Source: DATAOG01 sp046727895
Lineage (GTDB): Bacteria; Pseudomonadota; Alphaproteobacteria; Geminicoccales; Geminicoccaceae
DNA: 11,982 nt
Direction of reading: 5' to 3'
NCBI GenBank assembly: GCA_046727895.1
Contig: JBKPDM010000180.1
Span: forward strand, 1-11,982
Every line of letters starts with the position of its first letter. Position 1 is the first letter of the stretch. Under the pieces are notes generated by a model. It saw only the letters and a list, made by a program, of their open reading frames with translations. It did no database searches and was not told where the DNA came from. Shown here piece after piece: positions 1 through 6,982 of this stretch. The translations under genes were made by a program, and so were the position numbers.

Positions 1-1
1 G

Positions 2-415
2 GTCATGCTCGACCTCGACCATTTCAAGACGATCAACGACAGCCTCGGTCATCCGGTCGGTGATCGGCTGCTGTGCGCGGTCGCCAACCGGCTGCGCGAG
101 AAGATCCGCGAGAGCGATACGCTCGCCCGCCTCGGCGGCGACGAGTTCACGCTCGTGCAGACCGGGCTGCAGGAGCCGGGCGGCGCGGGCGTGCTGGCGG
201 AAAAGCTGATCCGCGCCGTGGCCGAGCCGTTCACGATCGACCAGCGCAACCTCTGCACGACGACCAGCGCCGGGATTGCGGTCTATCCCGAGGATGGCAC
301 CGAGCCCGAGGCCCTGATCGAACGCGCCGACGTCGCGCTCTATCAGGCTAAGGCTCGAGGACGCAATCGGCTGGCCTTCTTCCTCGATTCGCCGCCGGGC
401 GAGATCGCGCTCTGA
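2..415 (+). CDS. GGDEF-domain diguanylate cyclase, C-terminal part (5' end outside the window)
   Basis: This is the 3' end of a diguanylate cyclase gene. The family condenses two GTP into cyclic di-GMP, a second messenger for motility and biofilm control. The reading frame is open from the left edge; the ATG at 5 is most likely internal, because the segment VMLDLDHFKTIND is the conserved start of the nucleotide-binding fold. Counting from that Met, the GGDEF signature lies at residues 44-48, so the catalytic residues are intact. An RxxD motif (RESD, residues 35-38) sits five residues before it, matching the product-inhibition I-site. The closing block ALIERADVALYQAKARGRNR is also typical. No EAL domain follows, since the protein ends about 14 residues after the GGDEF domain. 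Sensor or membrane domains would lie upstream, out of view. The stop is only 15 bases from the convergent stop of the MocR gene. Confidence 0.93.
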   Translation, partial: VMLDLDHFKTINDSLGHPVGDRLLCAVANRLREKIRESDTLARLGGDEFTLVQTGLQEPGGAGVLAEKLIRAVAEPFTIDQRNLCTTTSAGIAVYPEDGTEPEALIERADVALYQAKARGRNRLAFFLDSPPGEIAL

Positions 416-430
416 ACGACCGCGGGTCGA

Positions 431-1901
431 TTACCAGGATGCGGCGGCCGACGATCGAGGCGTGCCGCTTTCGATCGCGGCGGCGAGGCGGGCGACGGCC
501 GGCGTCATCGCGGCTTCCGGCACGCCGGCGTAGCCCAGCAGCAGGCCTCGCGCCGCTGGCGGGCCCTGATAGTAGCTGGAGAGGGCCGGGGCTTCGATGC
601 CGAGGCTTTCGGCCGCCCGCGCGATCGCCCGATCGTCCAGCCGCGCCGGGAGGCGGCCGACGAGATGCATGCCTGCGGCCGAGGGCGCCAGCTCGAGCGT
701 GTCGCCGAGCCGCGCCCGCACCGCCTCGATCAGCGCACTCTGGCGTTCGGCATAGAGGGCGCGCATGCGCCGGATGTGCGCCGCCAGATGGCCCTCGCCG
801 ATGAAGTCGAGCAGCGCCGCCTGGGCGATCGAGGACGGGTGGGCGTCGATCAGCGCCCGGACTGCGAGGAAGGCGTCGATCAGCTGGTCCGACACGACCA
901 TGTAGCCGACGCGCAGCCCCGGAAACATCACCTTGCTCATGGTGCCGACGTAGATCACGCGGCCGGCGCGATCGAGCCCCTGGAGCGCGGCGAGCGGCCG
1001 ACCGGCGTAGCGATACTCGCTGTCGTAATCGTCTTCGAGCACGAAGCCGCCGACCTCGCGCGCCCACTCGAGCAGCTCGAGCCGGCGTTTCAGGCTCATG
1101 GTGACGCCGAGCGGGAACTGATGCGAGGGCGAGACTGCGATCAGGCGGGCAGCGGGCTACCGGCACCGGTACCGGACGGGCCCCGGCCGCGAGCAGGACC
1201 GCCCGGGTCGGCGGGTAGCCGGGCTCCTCGATCCAGACTGGATCGCCCGGATCGATCAGAACTCGGGCGACCAGATCGAGCGCCTGCTGGGTACCCGAAA
1301 CCACGATCACCTGCTCGGGGCGGCAGGCGACCGCGCGGGCGCTCGCGAGATAGCCAGCGATCGCCTGGCAGAGCGGCCGGTAGCCGGCCGGCTCGCCGCC
1401 GACCAGAAAGGCGCGCTTGGGCCGGCGCCAGCGTCGCGCGAGCAGCCGGGCCCAGTCGTCGAACGGGAACTGCTCGAGCTCGGGCACCCCGGGCGAGAAC
1501 GGCCGCGGTCGCGTTCGCCCGCTCTTCAAGGCGATCAGGCGGGCGCCTCGTGCTGAGGGTCCGGGATGATCGGTGCGGGCGCCCGGGGGCGGGCCCGGCG
1601 ACGCGCGGGCGCCGAGCACTGCCCCCGGCAGGCGTCGCGAGACGAAAGAGCCGGACCCGACCCGCCCGTCGACGTAGCCCTCGGCGTGAAGCTGCTCGAA
1701 GGCGGCCATCACGGTGTTGCGCGACACGGTGAGCTCGCGCGCCAGCATGCGCGTCGCCGGCAGCCGGGCGCCCGGGCGCAGCGAGCCGTTCAGGATCGCG
1801 CGGCGAACCGCGAAATAGACCTGGCGGTGCAGCGGCTCGGCGCCGCGCCGGTCGATCATGAGCGGCGGCGCCAGGGGGCCGCTGACGGCGCGCTTGACCA
1901 C
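431..1901 (-). pseudogene. MocR/PdxR-type GntR regulator with aminotransferase-like domain, frameshifted
   Basis: MocR regulators join a GntR winged helix to a fold-type I aminotransferase-like domain that binds PLP. The GTG start at 1901 follows a good ribosome site (GAGGAG, five bases upstream). Residues about 20-90 are the winged helix (PLHRQVYFAVRRAILNGSL, then LPATRMLARELTVSRNTV). The aminotransferase part runs in this frame through IEEPGYPPTRAVLLAAG to PVPVPV, at about 1158. The rest of the domain is in another frame from about 1150: AVSPSHQFPLGV, EDDYDSEYRY, and the PLP lysine block GTMSKVMFPGLRVGY (Lys codon 932-934), ending with TAA at 431. Between PVPVPV and SPSHQF only about seven residues' worth of DNA remain, where relatives have about 18. 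A frame-breaking deletion of roughly 30 bases is therefore inferred. Unshifted translation would give a 517-residue protein with a meaningless tail. Divergence from pdxJ points to a role in vitamin B6 control. A sequencing or assembly error is the alternative. Confidence 0.85.
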
Positions 1902-1998
1902 GGTTACTCCTCGTAAATGGCTCCTTCAAATAATTGGATTGGCTCTTTCAGCCAAGCCAATTCGTCGCTAGTTATCGAGCGAGGAGGATGAACATCCG
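1902..1998. promoter_or_regulatory. Divergent mocR-pdxJ control region with inverted and direct repeats
   Basis: This 97-base region is visibly AT-richer than its surroundings and must hold promoters for both divergent genes. It contains an inverted repeat with arms 1932-1943 (AATTGGATTGGC) and 1951-1962 (GCCAAGCCAATT), 11 of 12 positions paired, separated by TCTTTCA. An overlapping imperfect direct repeat (1916-1929 AATGGCTCCTTCAA and 1938-1951 ATTGGCTCTTTCAG, 11 of 14 identical) has its copies 22 bases apart, about two helical turns. MocR proteins are known to bind combinations of direct and inverted repeats beside their own gene, so this is the natural operator candidate; that is inference. 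TAGTTA at 1969-1974 is a weak -10 candidate for pdxJ, with no good -35 partner. Confidence 0.6.
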
Positions 1999-2766
1999 AT
2001 GACGCAGCCGATCGAGACCAAGCTCAGCGTCAACCTGAACAAGGTCGCGCTGCTCCGCAATCAGCGCGACGTCGGCTATCCGAGCGTGCTCGAAGCGGCG
2101 CGCCTGGTGGTCGGCGCCGGCGCACACGGCATCACGGTACACCCGCGCCCGGATGAACGGCACATCCGCCGCTCCGACGTGCGCGAGCTGGCCGCACTGA
2201 TCGCGGCCGAGTTCGATCCCCGGATCGAGTACAACATCGAGGGCAACCCGACGTCGGAGTTCATCGTATTGGTCGGCGAGGTGCGCCCCGATCAGGTGAC
2301 CCTGGTGCCGGATGCACCCGAGCAGCGCACATCGGATCACGGTTGGAACCTGCCGCGCGACGGCGCGCGCCTCGGGCCGCTCGTTCGCGAGCTCCGCGCG
2401 AGCGGGGCGCGGGTCAGCTTGTTCCTCGATCCGGACGCCGCCATCGTGCCGCGGGCGAAGGAGGTCGGCGCGGATCGGATCGAGCTCTATACCGAGCCCT
2501 ACGCCCGGGCATTCGGCGGCCCCGGGGCGGGCGCCATGCTCGGGCGTTACGTCGAGGCGGCGCGCGCAGCCGAGCGGGTCGGTCTCGGCGTCAATGCCGG
2601 CCACGACCTCAACCTCGACAACCTTCCCGCCTTCTGTCGGGCGATCCCGCAGCTCGCCGAGGTCAGCATCGGCCACGCGATCACCGCCGACGCTCTCCGC
2701 CTCGGCTTTCCCGCGGCGGTCGAGGCCTATCTGCGGGCGATCCGGCGGGTCGCCCTCGCCGCCTAG
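1999..2766 (+). CDS. pdxJ: Pyridoxine 5'-phosphate synthase
   Basis: PdxJ condenses 1-deoxyxylulose-5-phosphate with 3-amino-1-hydroxyacetone phosphate to pyridoxine 5'-phosphate, the last ring-forming step of the DXP-dependent vitamin B6 route. It is a cytosolic TIM barrel. The 255-residue length is normal. Family blocks are present in order: KLSVNLNKVALLRNQR (8-23), the phosphate and active-site stretch GITVHPRPDERHIRRSDV (44-61, with His48, Arg50, His55), EYNIEGNPTSEF (77-88) with its glutamate, QVTLVPDAPEQRTSDHGW, and VNAGHDLNLDNL followed by EVSIGHAIT near the C-terminus. The ATG at 1999 has GAGGAGG at 1981-1987, a spacing of 11 bases. An ATG at 1988 opens only a four-codon frame ending in TGA at 2000-2002, overlapping the true start. 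The gene is divergent from the MocR regulator, which suggests PLP feedback control. The downstream MCE operon is over 200 bases away and probably separate. Confidence 0.96.
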   Translation: MTQPIETKLSVNLNKVALLRNQRDVGYPSVLEAARLVVGAGAHGITVHPRPDERHIRRSDVRELAALIAAEFDPRIEYNIEGNPTSEFIVLVGEVRPDQVTLVPDAPEQRTSDHGWNLPRDGARLGPLVRELRASGARVSLFLDPDAAIVPRAKEVGADRIELYTEPYARAFGGPGAGAMLGRYVEAARAAERVGLGVNAGHDLNLDNLPAFCRAIPQLAEVSIGHAITADALRLGFPAAVEAYLRAIRRVALAA

Positions 2767-2990
2767 GAGACTTTCGGCAGGATCGCCGTCCTCGACGAGG
2801 CAAGCCGCCGCCAAGATCGGCCACGTCGCGCAGCGGGAAGAAGAGCCGGACCCGGCGGACCCCTTTCGACGAACGAGCCATGCCCGAGCGGGTGGCTTTC
2901 TGTACACTAACGCGACAATTGACTATCAGAAGCGGACGCGCTTGAGCGCCGACGACGTCGTTGGCGTCGGGAGGGTCCGGCGATCCGTCG
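2767..2990 (+). promoter_or_regulatory. Leader of the MCE operon with a 20-base near-perfect palindrome
   Basis: This 224-base stretch between pdxJ and the permease gene holds no convincing gene. Its most notable element is a palindrome at 2947-2966 (CGCCGACGACGTCGTTGGCG), in which nine of ten base pairs match and the tenth is G-T. It lies 24 bases before the ATG at 2991, a suitable place for a repressor site. TTGACT at 2919-2924 resembles a sigma-70 -35 box, but the expected -10 position (about 2942-2947, TTGAGC) is poor. The promoter is therefore tentative. Operator function is inferred from symmetry and position only; self-complementary stretches also arise by chance in GC-rich DNA. Confidence 0.4.
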
Positions 2991-4160
2991 ATGGCTACGC
3001 AGACCAAAGTTGATTCCGCCGCTGCCGACGCACCGCCGCTCTGGGAGGTGACTGCCGTTCCCGCGACAGAAGGGACGGTTCGCCTCCGTCTCTCGGGTGC
3101 TTGGCGCCTGCAGGCGGCTCTGCCGTCTGCCACCGATGTGCATGCCCGATTGACCTCGCAGGGCGCCCGAAGGCTGGTCTTCGACACCGCGGGCCTGGCG
3201 GGTTGGGACAGCGGCCTTCTCAGTTTTCTGATGCGGCTCGATCGCCTGCTCGCGACGAGCGACATCGCGGCTGATCCAGCGGGCCTGCCGCAAGGCGCGC
3301 AGCGTCTGCTGCGGCTGGCGACCGCGGTGCCCGAGCGCAAGGGTGCCAGGCGCGGCGCGAGCGCCGAGCCGCTGCTCACCCGGATCGGCAGGGAAACGCT
3401 CGACCTGGTCAAGTCGAGCGGCGAGGTGGTCGGCTTTCTCGGCGAGGTGACGCTGGCGCTGGGCCGCCTGCTGCGCGGGCGGGCGCGCTTCCGCCGCTCC
3501 GATCTGTTCCTGGTCATGCAGGAGGTGGGCGCGCAGGCGATGCCGATCGTCAGCCTGATCAGCTTCCTGGTCGGGGTGATCCTCGCCTTCCTCGGCGCGA
3601 TCCAGCTGGTCCAGTTCGGCGCCCAGATCTACGTCGCCGATCTGGTCGGCATCGGCATGGCGCGCGACATGGCGGCGATGATGGTCGGGATCATTCTGGC
3701 CGGGCGCACCGGCGCCGCCTTCGCGGCCCAACTCGGCACCATGCAGGTCAACGAGGAAATCGACGCGCTCTCGACCTTTGGCTTCTCGCCGATGGACTTC
3801 CTGGTCCTGCCGCGCGTGGTGGCGCTGATCCTGATGACCCCGCTGCTCTGTCTCTATGCCAATCTCATGGGCATTCTGGGCGGCGCGCTGATCGGCGTGA
3901 CCGTCCTCGACCTGCCTTTGATCACCTATCTCCAGGAGACCCAGCACGGAATCCGCCTGATCGACTTCACCGGCGGCCTGATCAAGAGCGCGGTCTATGG
4001 CGTCGTGGTCGCAGCCGCCGGGTGCCTTCGGGGCATGCAGTGCGGGCGCAGTTCGGCCGCGGTCGGCCAAGCCACGACCTCGGCCGTGGTCACCAGCATC
4101 GTGTTCATCATCCTGTCGATGGCGGTCCTGACCGTGATCTACAATGCGCTCGGGATCTGA
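2991..4160 (+). CDS. mlaE: MlaE-family lipid ABC transporter permease with N-terminal STAS domain
   Basis: MlaE-type permeases are the inner-membrane core of MCE transporters, which move phospholipids between inner membrane and periplasm. The 389-residue protein is longer than the roughly 260 residues of E. coli MlaE because residues about 13-105 form a STAS-like domain (RLVFDTAGLAGWDSGLLSFL), the role played by separate MlaB in E. coli. Residues about 145-385 are the permease proper, with hydrophobic helices starting near SLISFLVGVILAFLGA and ending VFIILSMAVLTVIYNALGI. They include the conserved block GRTGAAFAAQLGTMQVNEEI, which contains the coupling region facing the ATPase. The ATG at 2991 was chosen because the protein then starts just before the STAS fold; GGGAGGG at 2969-2975 is a somewhat distant ribosome site. 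A TTG at 2961 would add ten residues. Next comes the MCE gene, but no ATPase gene lies between. Confidence 0.94.
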   Translation: MATQTKVDSAAADAPPLWEVTAVPATEGTVRLRLSGAWRLQAALPSATDVHARLTSQGARRLVFDTAGLAGWDSGLLSFLMRLDRLLATSDIAADPAGLPQGAQRLLRLATAVPERKGARRGASAEPLLTRIGRETLDLVKSSGEVVGFLGEVTLALGRLLRGRARFRRSDLFLVMQEVGAQAMPIVSLISFLVGVILAFLGAIQLVQFGAQIYVADLVGIGMARDMAAMMVGIILAGRTGAAFAAQLGTMQVNEEIDALSTFGFSPMDFLVLPRVVALILMTPLLCLYANLMGILGGALIGVTVLDLPLITYLQETQHGIRLIDFTGGLIKSAVYGVVVAAAGCLRGMQCGRSSAAVGQATTSAVVTSIVFIILSMAVLTVIYNALGI

Positions 4161-4261
4161 GGCGCGGCCGGATGATCCCCTGAACTTCTCAGGCACTCTC
4201 AGGCGACCCATCGCGCCCGCGGGCCTGATCGCGGTCGGCAAGCAAAGGGGGCGGCAGCTCC
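4161..4261 (+). other. Operon gap where the MlaF-type ATPase gene is expected
   Basis: In related operons an ABC ATPase gene of about 750-800 bases usually sits between the permease and the MCE gene. Here only 101 bases separate them. Two of the three forward frames contain stops (TGA at 4173 and 4226). The third stays open only by running out of frame into the MCE gene, and it shows no Walker A, ABC signature or Walker B motif. A tandem ten-base repeat lies at 4187-4206 (TCTCAGGCAC, TCTCAGGCGA), and a five-pair hairpin (CCTGA/TCAGG) at 4179-4193. A ribosome site (AAAGGGGG, 4244-4251) serves the MCE gene. Whether this is a deletion scar or an ancestral arrangement cannot be told from the sequence alone. 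Confidence 0.6.
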
Positions 4262-5257
4262 ATGGCTCAGCAAGCGAATCCCAAACTGATCGGCGCCTTT
4301 GTCCTCGGTGCGATCTCCCTGCTCGCGTTCGGCCTGGTCGTCTTCGGCGGTCTGAGCTGGCTCAACGCGAGCAAGACCTACATCGCCTACTTCCCGGGCT
4401 CGGTGAAAGGGCTGAGACTGGGCGCGCCGGTCGACTTCCGCGGGGTCACGATCGGTCAGGTCACCGACATCCGGATCCGGTTCAATGCCGCGGACGGCAG
4501 CATGCAGATCCCGGTGCTCATGAGCTTTCAGCCGAACCGGATCACGGTGGTCGGCCGGGAGCAAGTCATCGAGACGGCAAAAGACCTGCAGGAGCTGATC
4601 AAACGCGGCCTGCGCGCTCAGCTCCAGACGCAGAGCATCGTCACCGGCCTGCTATCGGTCGATCTCGATTTCTACCCGGATGCGCCCCTGAACCTGGTCG
4701 GCGGCCAGACTACATACCCCGAGTTGCCGACGATCCCCTCGACCATGGAGGCGTTTCAGCAGACGCTGGGCGACGTCACCCAGGAAATTCCCGGACTGCT
4801 CAAGAACATAAACCTGCTGCTCACCGACCTCTCGCAAAGCTTCGGCACGAGCAAGGGCGACGTTCAGCAGATCCTTGATCGGCTGGCTTCGATTACGGAA
4901 AGCATCAACAAGGTGACCCCGACGCTGGGTCAGACGGTCGGCACGCTGCAGACCACCGCGGCCACGGTCAACGATATTCTCCAGTCCAACAAGGAGGCGA
5001 TCGGCGGTGCCCTGCAGGATCTGCAGACGACCCTGACCGCGGTGCGGCGGACGACCGACCAGGTCAACAACATGGTCGCCGAGAACCGCGAAGGCCTGCA
5101 TGATTTCACGTCCACAGGGCTGTACGAGATCACCGGACTGGCACAGGATGCGCAACGAATGGTTGACCAGATCACCCGCGTCACCCAACAGCTGGAGCGC
5201 GACCCGGCCCGCTTCCTGTTCGGCGACCGGGCGGCCCAGGGTGTGAAGGCGCCATGA
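4262..5257 (+). CDS. mlaD: MCE-domain (MlaD-family) substrate-binding protein of a lipid transporter
   Basis: MCE proteins are anchored in the inner membrane, form hexameric rings and pass lipids between permease and periplasm. The 331-residue protein starts with KLIGAFVLGAISLLAFGLVV, an N-terminal transmembrane anchor (about residues 8-33). A single MCE domain follows at about 38-135 (IAYFPGSVKGLRLGAPVDFR, GVTIGQVTDI, then LRAQLQTQSIVTGLLSVDLD). Residues about 160-320 are rich in Gln, Thr, Leu and Asn with heptad-like spacing, consistent with the long helical tail typical of this branch, including the stretch TTAATVNDILQSNKEAIG. The ATG at 4262 has AAAGGGGG about ten bases upstream. The stop overlaps the start of the lipoprotein gene (ATGA at 5254-5257), which implies translational coupling. 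One MCE domain separates it from PqiB and YebT, which carry three or more. Confidence 0.94.
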   Translation: MAQQANPKLIGAFVLGAISLLAFGLVVFGGLSWLNASKTYIAYFPGSVKGLRLGAPVDFRGVTIGQVTDIRIRFNAADGSMQIPVLMSFQPNRITVVGREQVIETAKDLQELIKRGLRAQLQTQSIVTGLLSVDLDFYPDAPLNLVGGQTTYPELPTIPSTMEAFQQTLGDVTQEIPGLLKNINLLLTDLSQSFGTSKGDVQQILDRLASITESINKVTPTLGQTVGTLQTTAATVNDILQSNKEAIGGALQDLQTTLTAVRRTTDQVNNMVAENREGLHDFTSTGLYEITGLAQDAQRMVDQITRVTQQLERDPARFLFGDRAAQGVKAP

Positions 5258-5916
5258 CCGTGTCAACCCGCGCTATGGGGAGCCAACTGTCGAGACGACG
5301 CCTTTTGAGCGCAGGGGCCGCCCTGCTGGTTCCGGCCGCCGTCCAGGCCTGCCAGCTGCCGGGCTCCGGACCGCCGCCGCGGGAATACCGTCTGACGCCG
5401 AAGACTACCTTCGACGACCTGCCCAAGGTGAAATGGTCTCTGGTGGTCACCCAGCCGCAGGCCAATCCTGCGATCGCCACGGCCCGAATCGCGCGCATCG
5501 CCGCGGGTGGTCTCCAGGTCCAGTATTATGCCGACGCGATCTGGGTCGACCAGGCGCCGGCGATGGTTCAGCCGCTGATCGTCCAGTCGTTTCGGAGCTC
5601 GGGCGCGATCGCTGTCGTCGCCGACGACCGCACGGATCTGCGGCCGGATTTCGTGCTGTCGACCGATCTGACCGCGTTTCAGGCGCAGCAGAAGGCGTCC
5701 GGGCCGACCGAGGTCAGCGTATCCATCGCCGCCAAGCTCTTCCAGATGCCACGCCGCGACGTCGTCGGCACGACCGAGATCAGCCGGTCGGTCACGGCCG
5801 AGACCGAAAGCATCGATGGAATCGTCGCCGCCTTCGACGACGCGCTGGGCAAGGTCCTCAAACGCGTCGTCGAGTGGACCCTGATGACCGGCCGCTCGGC
5901 GCCCAAGTCGCGCTGA
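5254..5916 (+). CDS. ABC-type transport auxiliary lipoprotein (PqiC-like), possibly Tat-exported
   Basis: This 220-residue protein fits the auxiliary lipoprotein family that accompanies MCE transporters in many Proteobacteria. In the E. coli Pqi system the counterpart PqiC is an outer-membrane lipoprotein linked to the MCE component. The N-terminus has SRRRLLSAGAALLVPAAVQAC (residues 13-33 with Cys33 as the lipidation site). The run SRRRLL resembles a twin-arginine signal, and VQAC is an acceptable though not classical lipobox. Family features follow: a leading PPPREYRLTPKTTF segment, WSLVVTQPQANPAIATARIA, VQYYADAIWVDQAPAMVQPL (a strongly conserved block) and LSTDLTAF. The start at 5254 overlaps the MCE stop by four bases; an internal ATG at 5275 would keep the whole signal peptide and is the alternative. 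The gene converges on the deaminase gene. Confidence 0.88.
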   Translation: MTVSTRAMGSQLSRRRLLSAGAALLVPAAVQACQLPGSGPPPREYRLTPKTTFDDLPKVKWSLVVTQPQANPAIATARIARIAAGGLQVQYYADAIWVDQAPAMVQPLIVQSFRSSGAIAVVADDRTDLRPDFVLSTDLTAFQAQQKASGPTEVSVSIAAKLFQMPRRDVVGTTEISRSVTAETESIDGIVAAFDDALGKVLKRVVEWTLMTGRSAPKSR

Positions 5917-5936
5917 CCGCCGACGAGCCGAGCCGG

Positions 5937-5964
5937 TCTGACGCCCCTCCGCCTGAGCGTCAGA
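5937..5964. terminator. Hairpin between convergent genes, possible bidirectional terminator
   Basis: An eight-pair stem (TCTGACGC at 5937-5944 with GCGTCAGA at 5957-5964) encloses a 12-base loop. It lies in the 43-base gap between the lipoprotein stop and the deaminase stop, and overlaps the latter. Convergent position and symmetry suggest transcription from both sides could end here. Neither side has a run of T, so it is not a textbook intrinsic terminator. Confidence 0.4.
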
Positions 5965-6982
5965 ACGTCTTGGTCACCTTGCGCAGGCCCTTGGGCCGGT
6001 CCGGATCGTGCCCGCGCGCTTCGGCGAGCGCGGCGGCGAACGGGTAGAACGCCTGGATCGCGACGATCGGGTCGAGCATCGGGTGGAGGGGTGCCGGCAG
6101 CGGCAGGCGAACGCCACCGCCGGACCGGGCCGACGCGACCAGACAGCTCTGTCCGTCCGCGATCAGCGCTTCGGCCACCGCCGCAGCATCGGCGGACGCG
6201 GGATCGTCCAATGCGTAGACCATGATCGGGAAGCTTGGCTCGATCACGGCGCGGGGCCCGTGGCGGAGCTCCGCCGCGCTCAGCGCTTCGGCGTGCAGGG
6301 CCGAGGTCTCCTTCAGCTTGAGCGCCGTCTCGGCAGCGATCCCGAGACCGAGGCCGCGGCCGACCACATAGAGGCTGGATGCCGGCGCAAGGACTTCGAG
6401 CGCTCCGGACCAGTCCACGGCGACGGCGGCCTCGAGCCGGGCGGGCAGATGCTCGAGGCTGGCGAGCAGGCCCGCGTTGCGCTGCCAGAGGGCGACCAGG
6501 CGCGCCACAGCGACCAGCGACGCGATGAAGCTCTTGGTCGCCGCGACGCTCCGCTCAGGGCCGGCGCGCTGATCGAGCACCCAACCGGCCGCCTTGGCGA
6601 GCGGCGAGTCGACGTCGTTGACCACCGCCGCGGCGAGCGCGCCGGATGCAGCCGCCGCTTCGAGGGTCATCACCACGTCCGGACTGGCGCCCGACTGCGA
6701 GATCGCGAGCGCCAGGGCGCCGCGCAGGTGAAGGTTCGCCTTGTAGCGGGTGATCGTCGAGGGCGGCAGGGAGGCCGTCACGATGCCGGCCTCGATCGCC
6801 AGCAGGGTCGCGGCGTAGGTCGCGGCATGGTCGGAGCTGCCGCGCGCGATGGTGAGCGCGAAGGGCGGCGGCTCGGCGCGCAGGCGCGCCGCGAGCGCCT
6901 CGTACACGTCGGCATCGGCAGCGAGCTGAGCGGCGACCCGTGCCGGCGCCTCGCGCGTCTCCTCAAGCATCCGCGACGTCAA
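5960..6982 (-). CDS. SIS-domain glucosamine-6-phosphate deaminase (NagB-II/GlmS-like isomerase)
   Basis: The protein has two SIS sugar-phosphate isomerase domains and no glutaminase domain. This is the pattern of NagB-II deaminases, which convert glucosamine-6-phosphate to fructose-6-phosphate and ammonia. SIS motifs are clear: IARGSSDHAATYAA and LALAISQSGASPDVV in the first domain, GPERSVAATKSFIASL between, then LYVVGRGLGLGIAAETALKL and HAEALSAAELRHGPRAVI in the second. The C-terminus LRKVTKTF is typical. I chose the TTG at 6982 (340 residues) because AAGGAG lies six bases before it. An ATG at 7000 adds six residues but has no ribosome site, and an ATG at 6970 is also possible. The start lies inside the 3' end of nagA (about 20 bases of overlap), so the two are co-translated. 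Pairing with nagA supports deaminase rather than GlmS-like synthesis; AgaS-type galactosamine activity is the main alternative. Confidence 0.9.
   Translation of the reverse strand: MTSRMLEETREAPARVAAQLAADADVYEALAARLRAEPPPFALTIARGSSDHAATYAATLLAIEAGIVTASLPPSTITRYKANLHLRGALALAISQSGASPDVVMTLEAAAASGALAAAVVNDVDSPLAKAAGWVLDQRAGPERSVAATKSFIASLVAVARLVALWQRNAGLLASLEHLPARLEAAVAVDWSGALEVLAPASSLYVVGRGLGLGIAAETALKLKETSALHAEALSAAELRHGPRAVIEPSFPIMVYALDDPASADAAAVAEALIADGQSCLVASARSGGGVRLPLPAPLHPMLDPIVAIQAFYPFAAALAEARGHDPDRPKGLRKVTKTF

Noticed and set aside
665..1732. A 355-codon plus-strand frame opposite the MocR gene
   Set aside because: The minus strand carries unmistakable winged-helix and aminotransferase motifs over the same bases, while the plus frame shows none.
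1988..2002. A four-codon frame overlapping the pdxJ start, considered as a leader peptide
   Set aside because: The GAGGAGG ribosome site ends directly at its ATG, with no spacing, so it can only serve the pdxJ ATG at 1999.
2903..2924. TACACT and TTGACT considered as promoter boxes for the MCE operon
   Set aside because: They are in the wrong order to pair with each other, and neither has a good partner box at 16-18 bases. TTGACT is mentioned only as tentative.
4187..4206. Tandem ten-base repeat in the operon gap, considered as part of a repeat array or mobile-element end
   Set aside because: There are only two copies, with no flanking target duplication or inverted ends.
2907..4241. A 444-codon minus-strand frame opposite the permease gene
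   Set aside because: It is the antisense shadow of MlaE, rich in His, Asp, Gln and Arg, which is the usual complement of codons for hydrophobic residues.
4144..4878. A 244-codon plus-strand frame starting in the operon gap, considered as a remnant of the missing ATPase
   Set aside because: It contains no Walker A, ABC signature or Walker B motif, and most of it overlaps the well-supported MCE gene in another frame.
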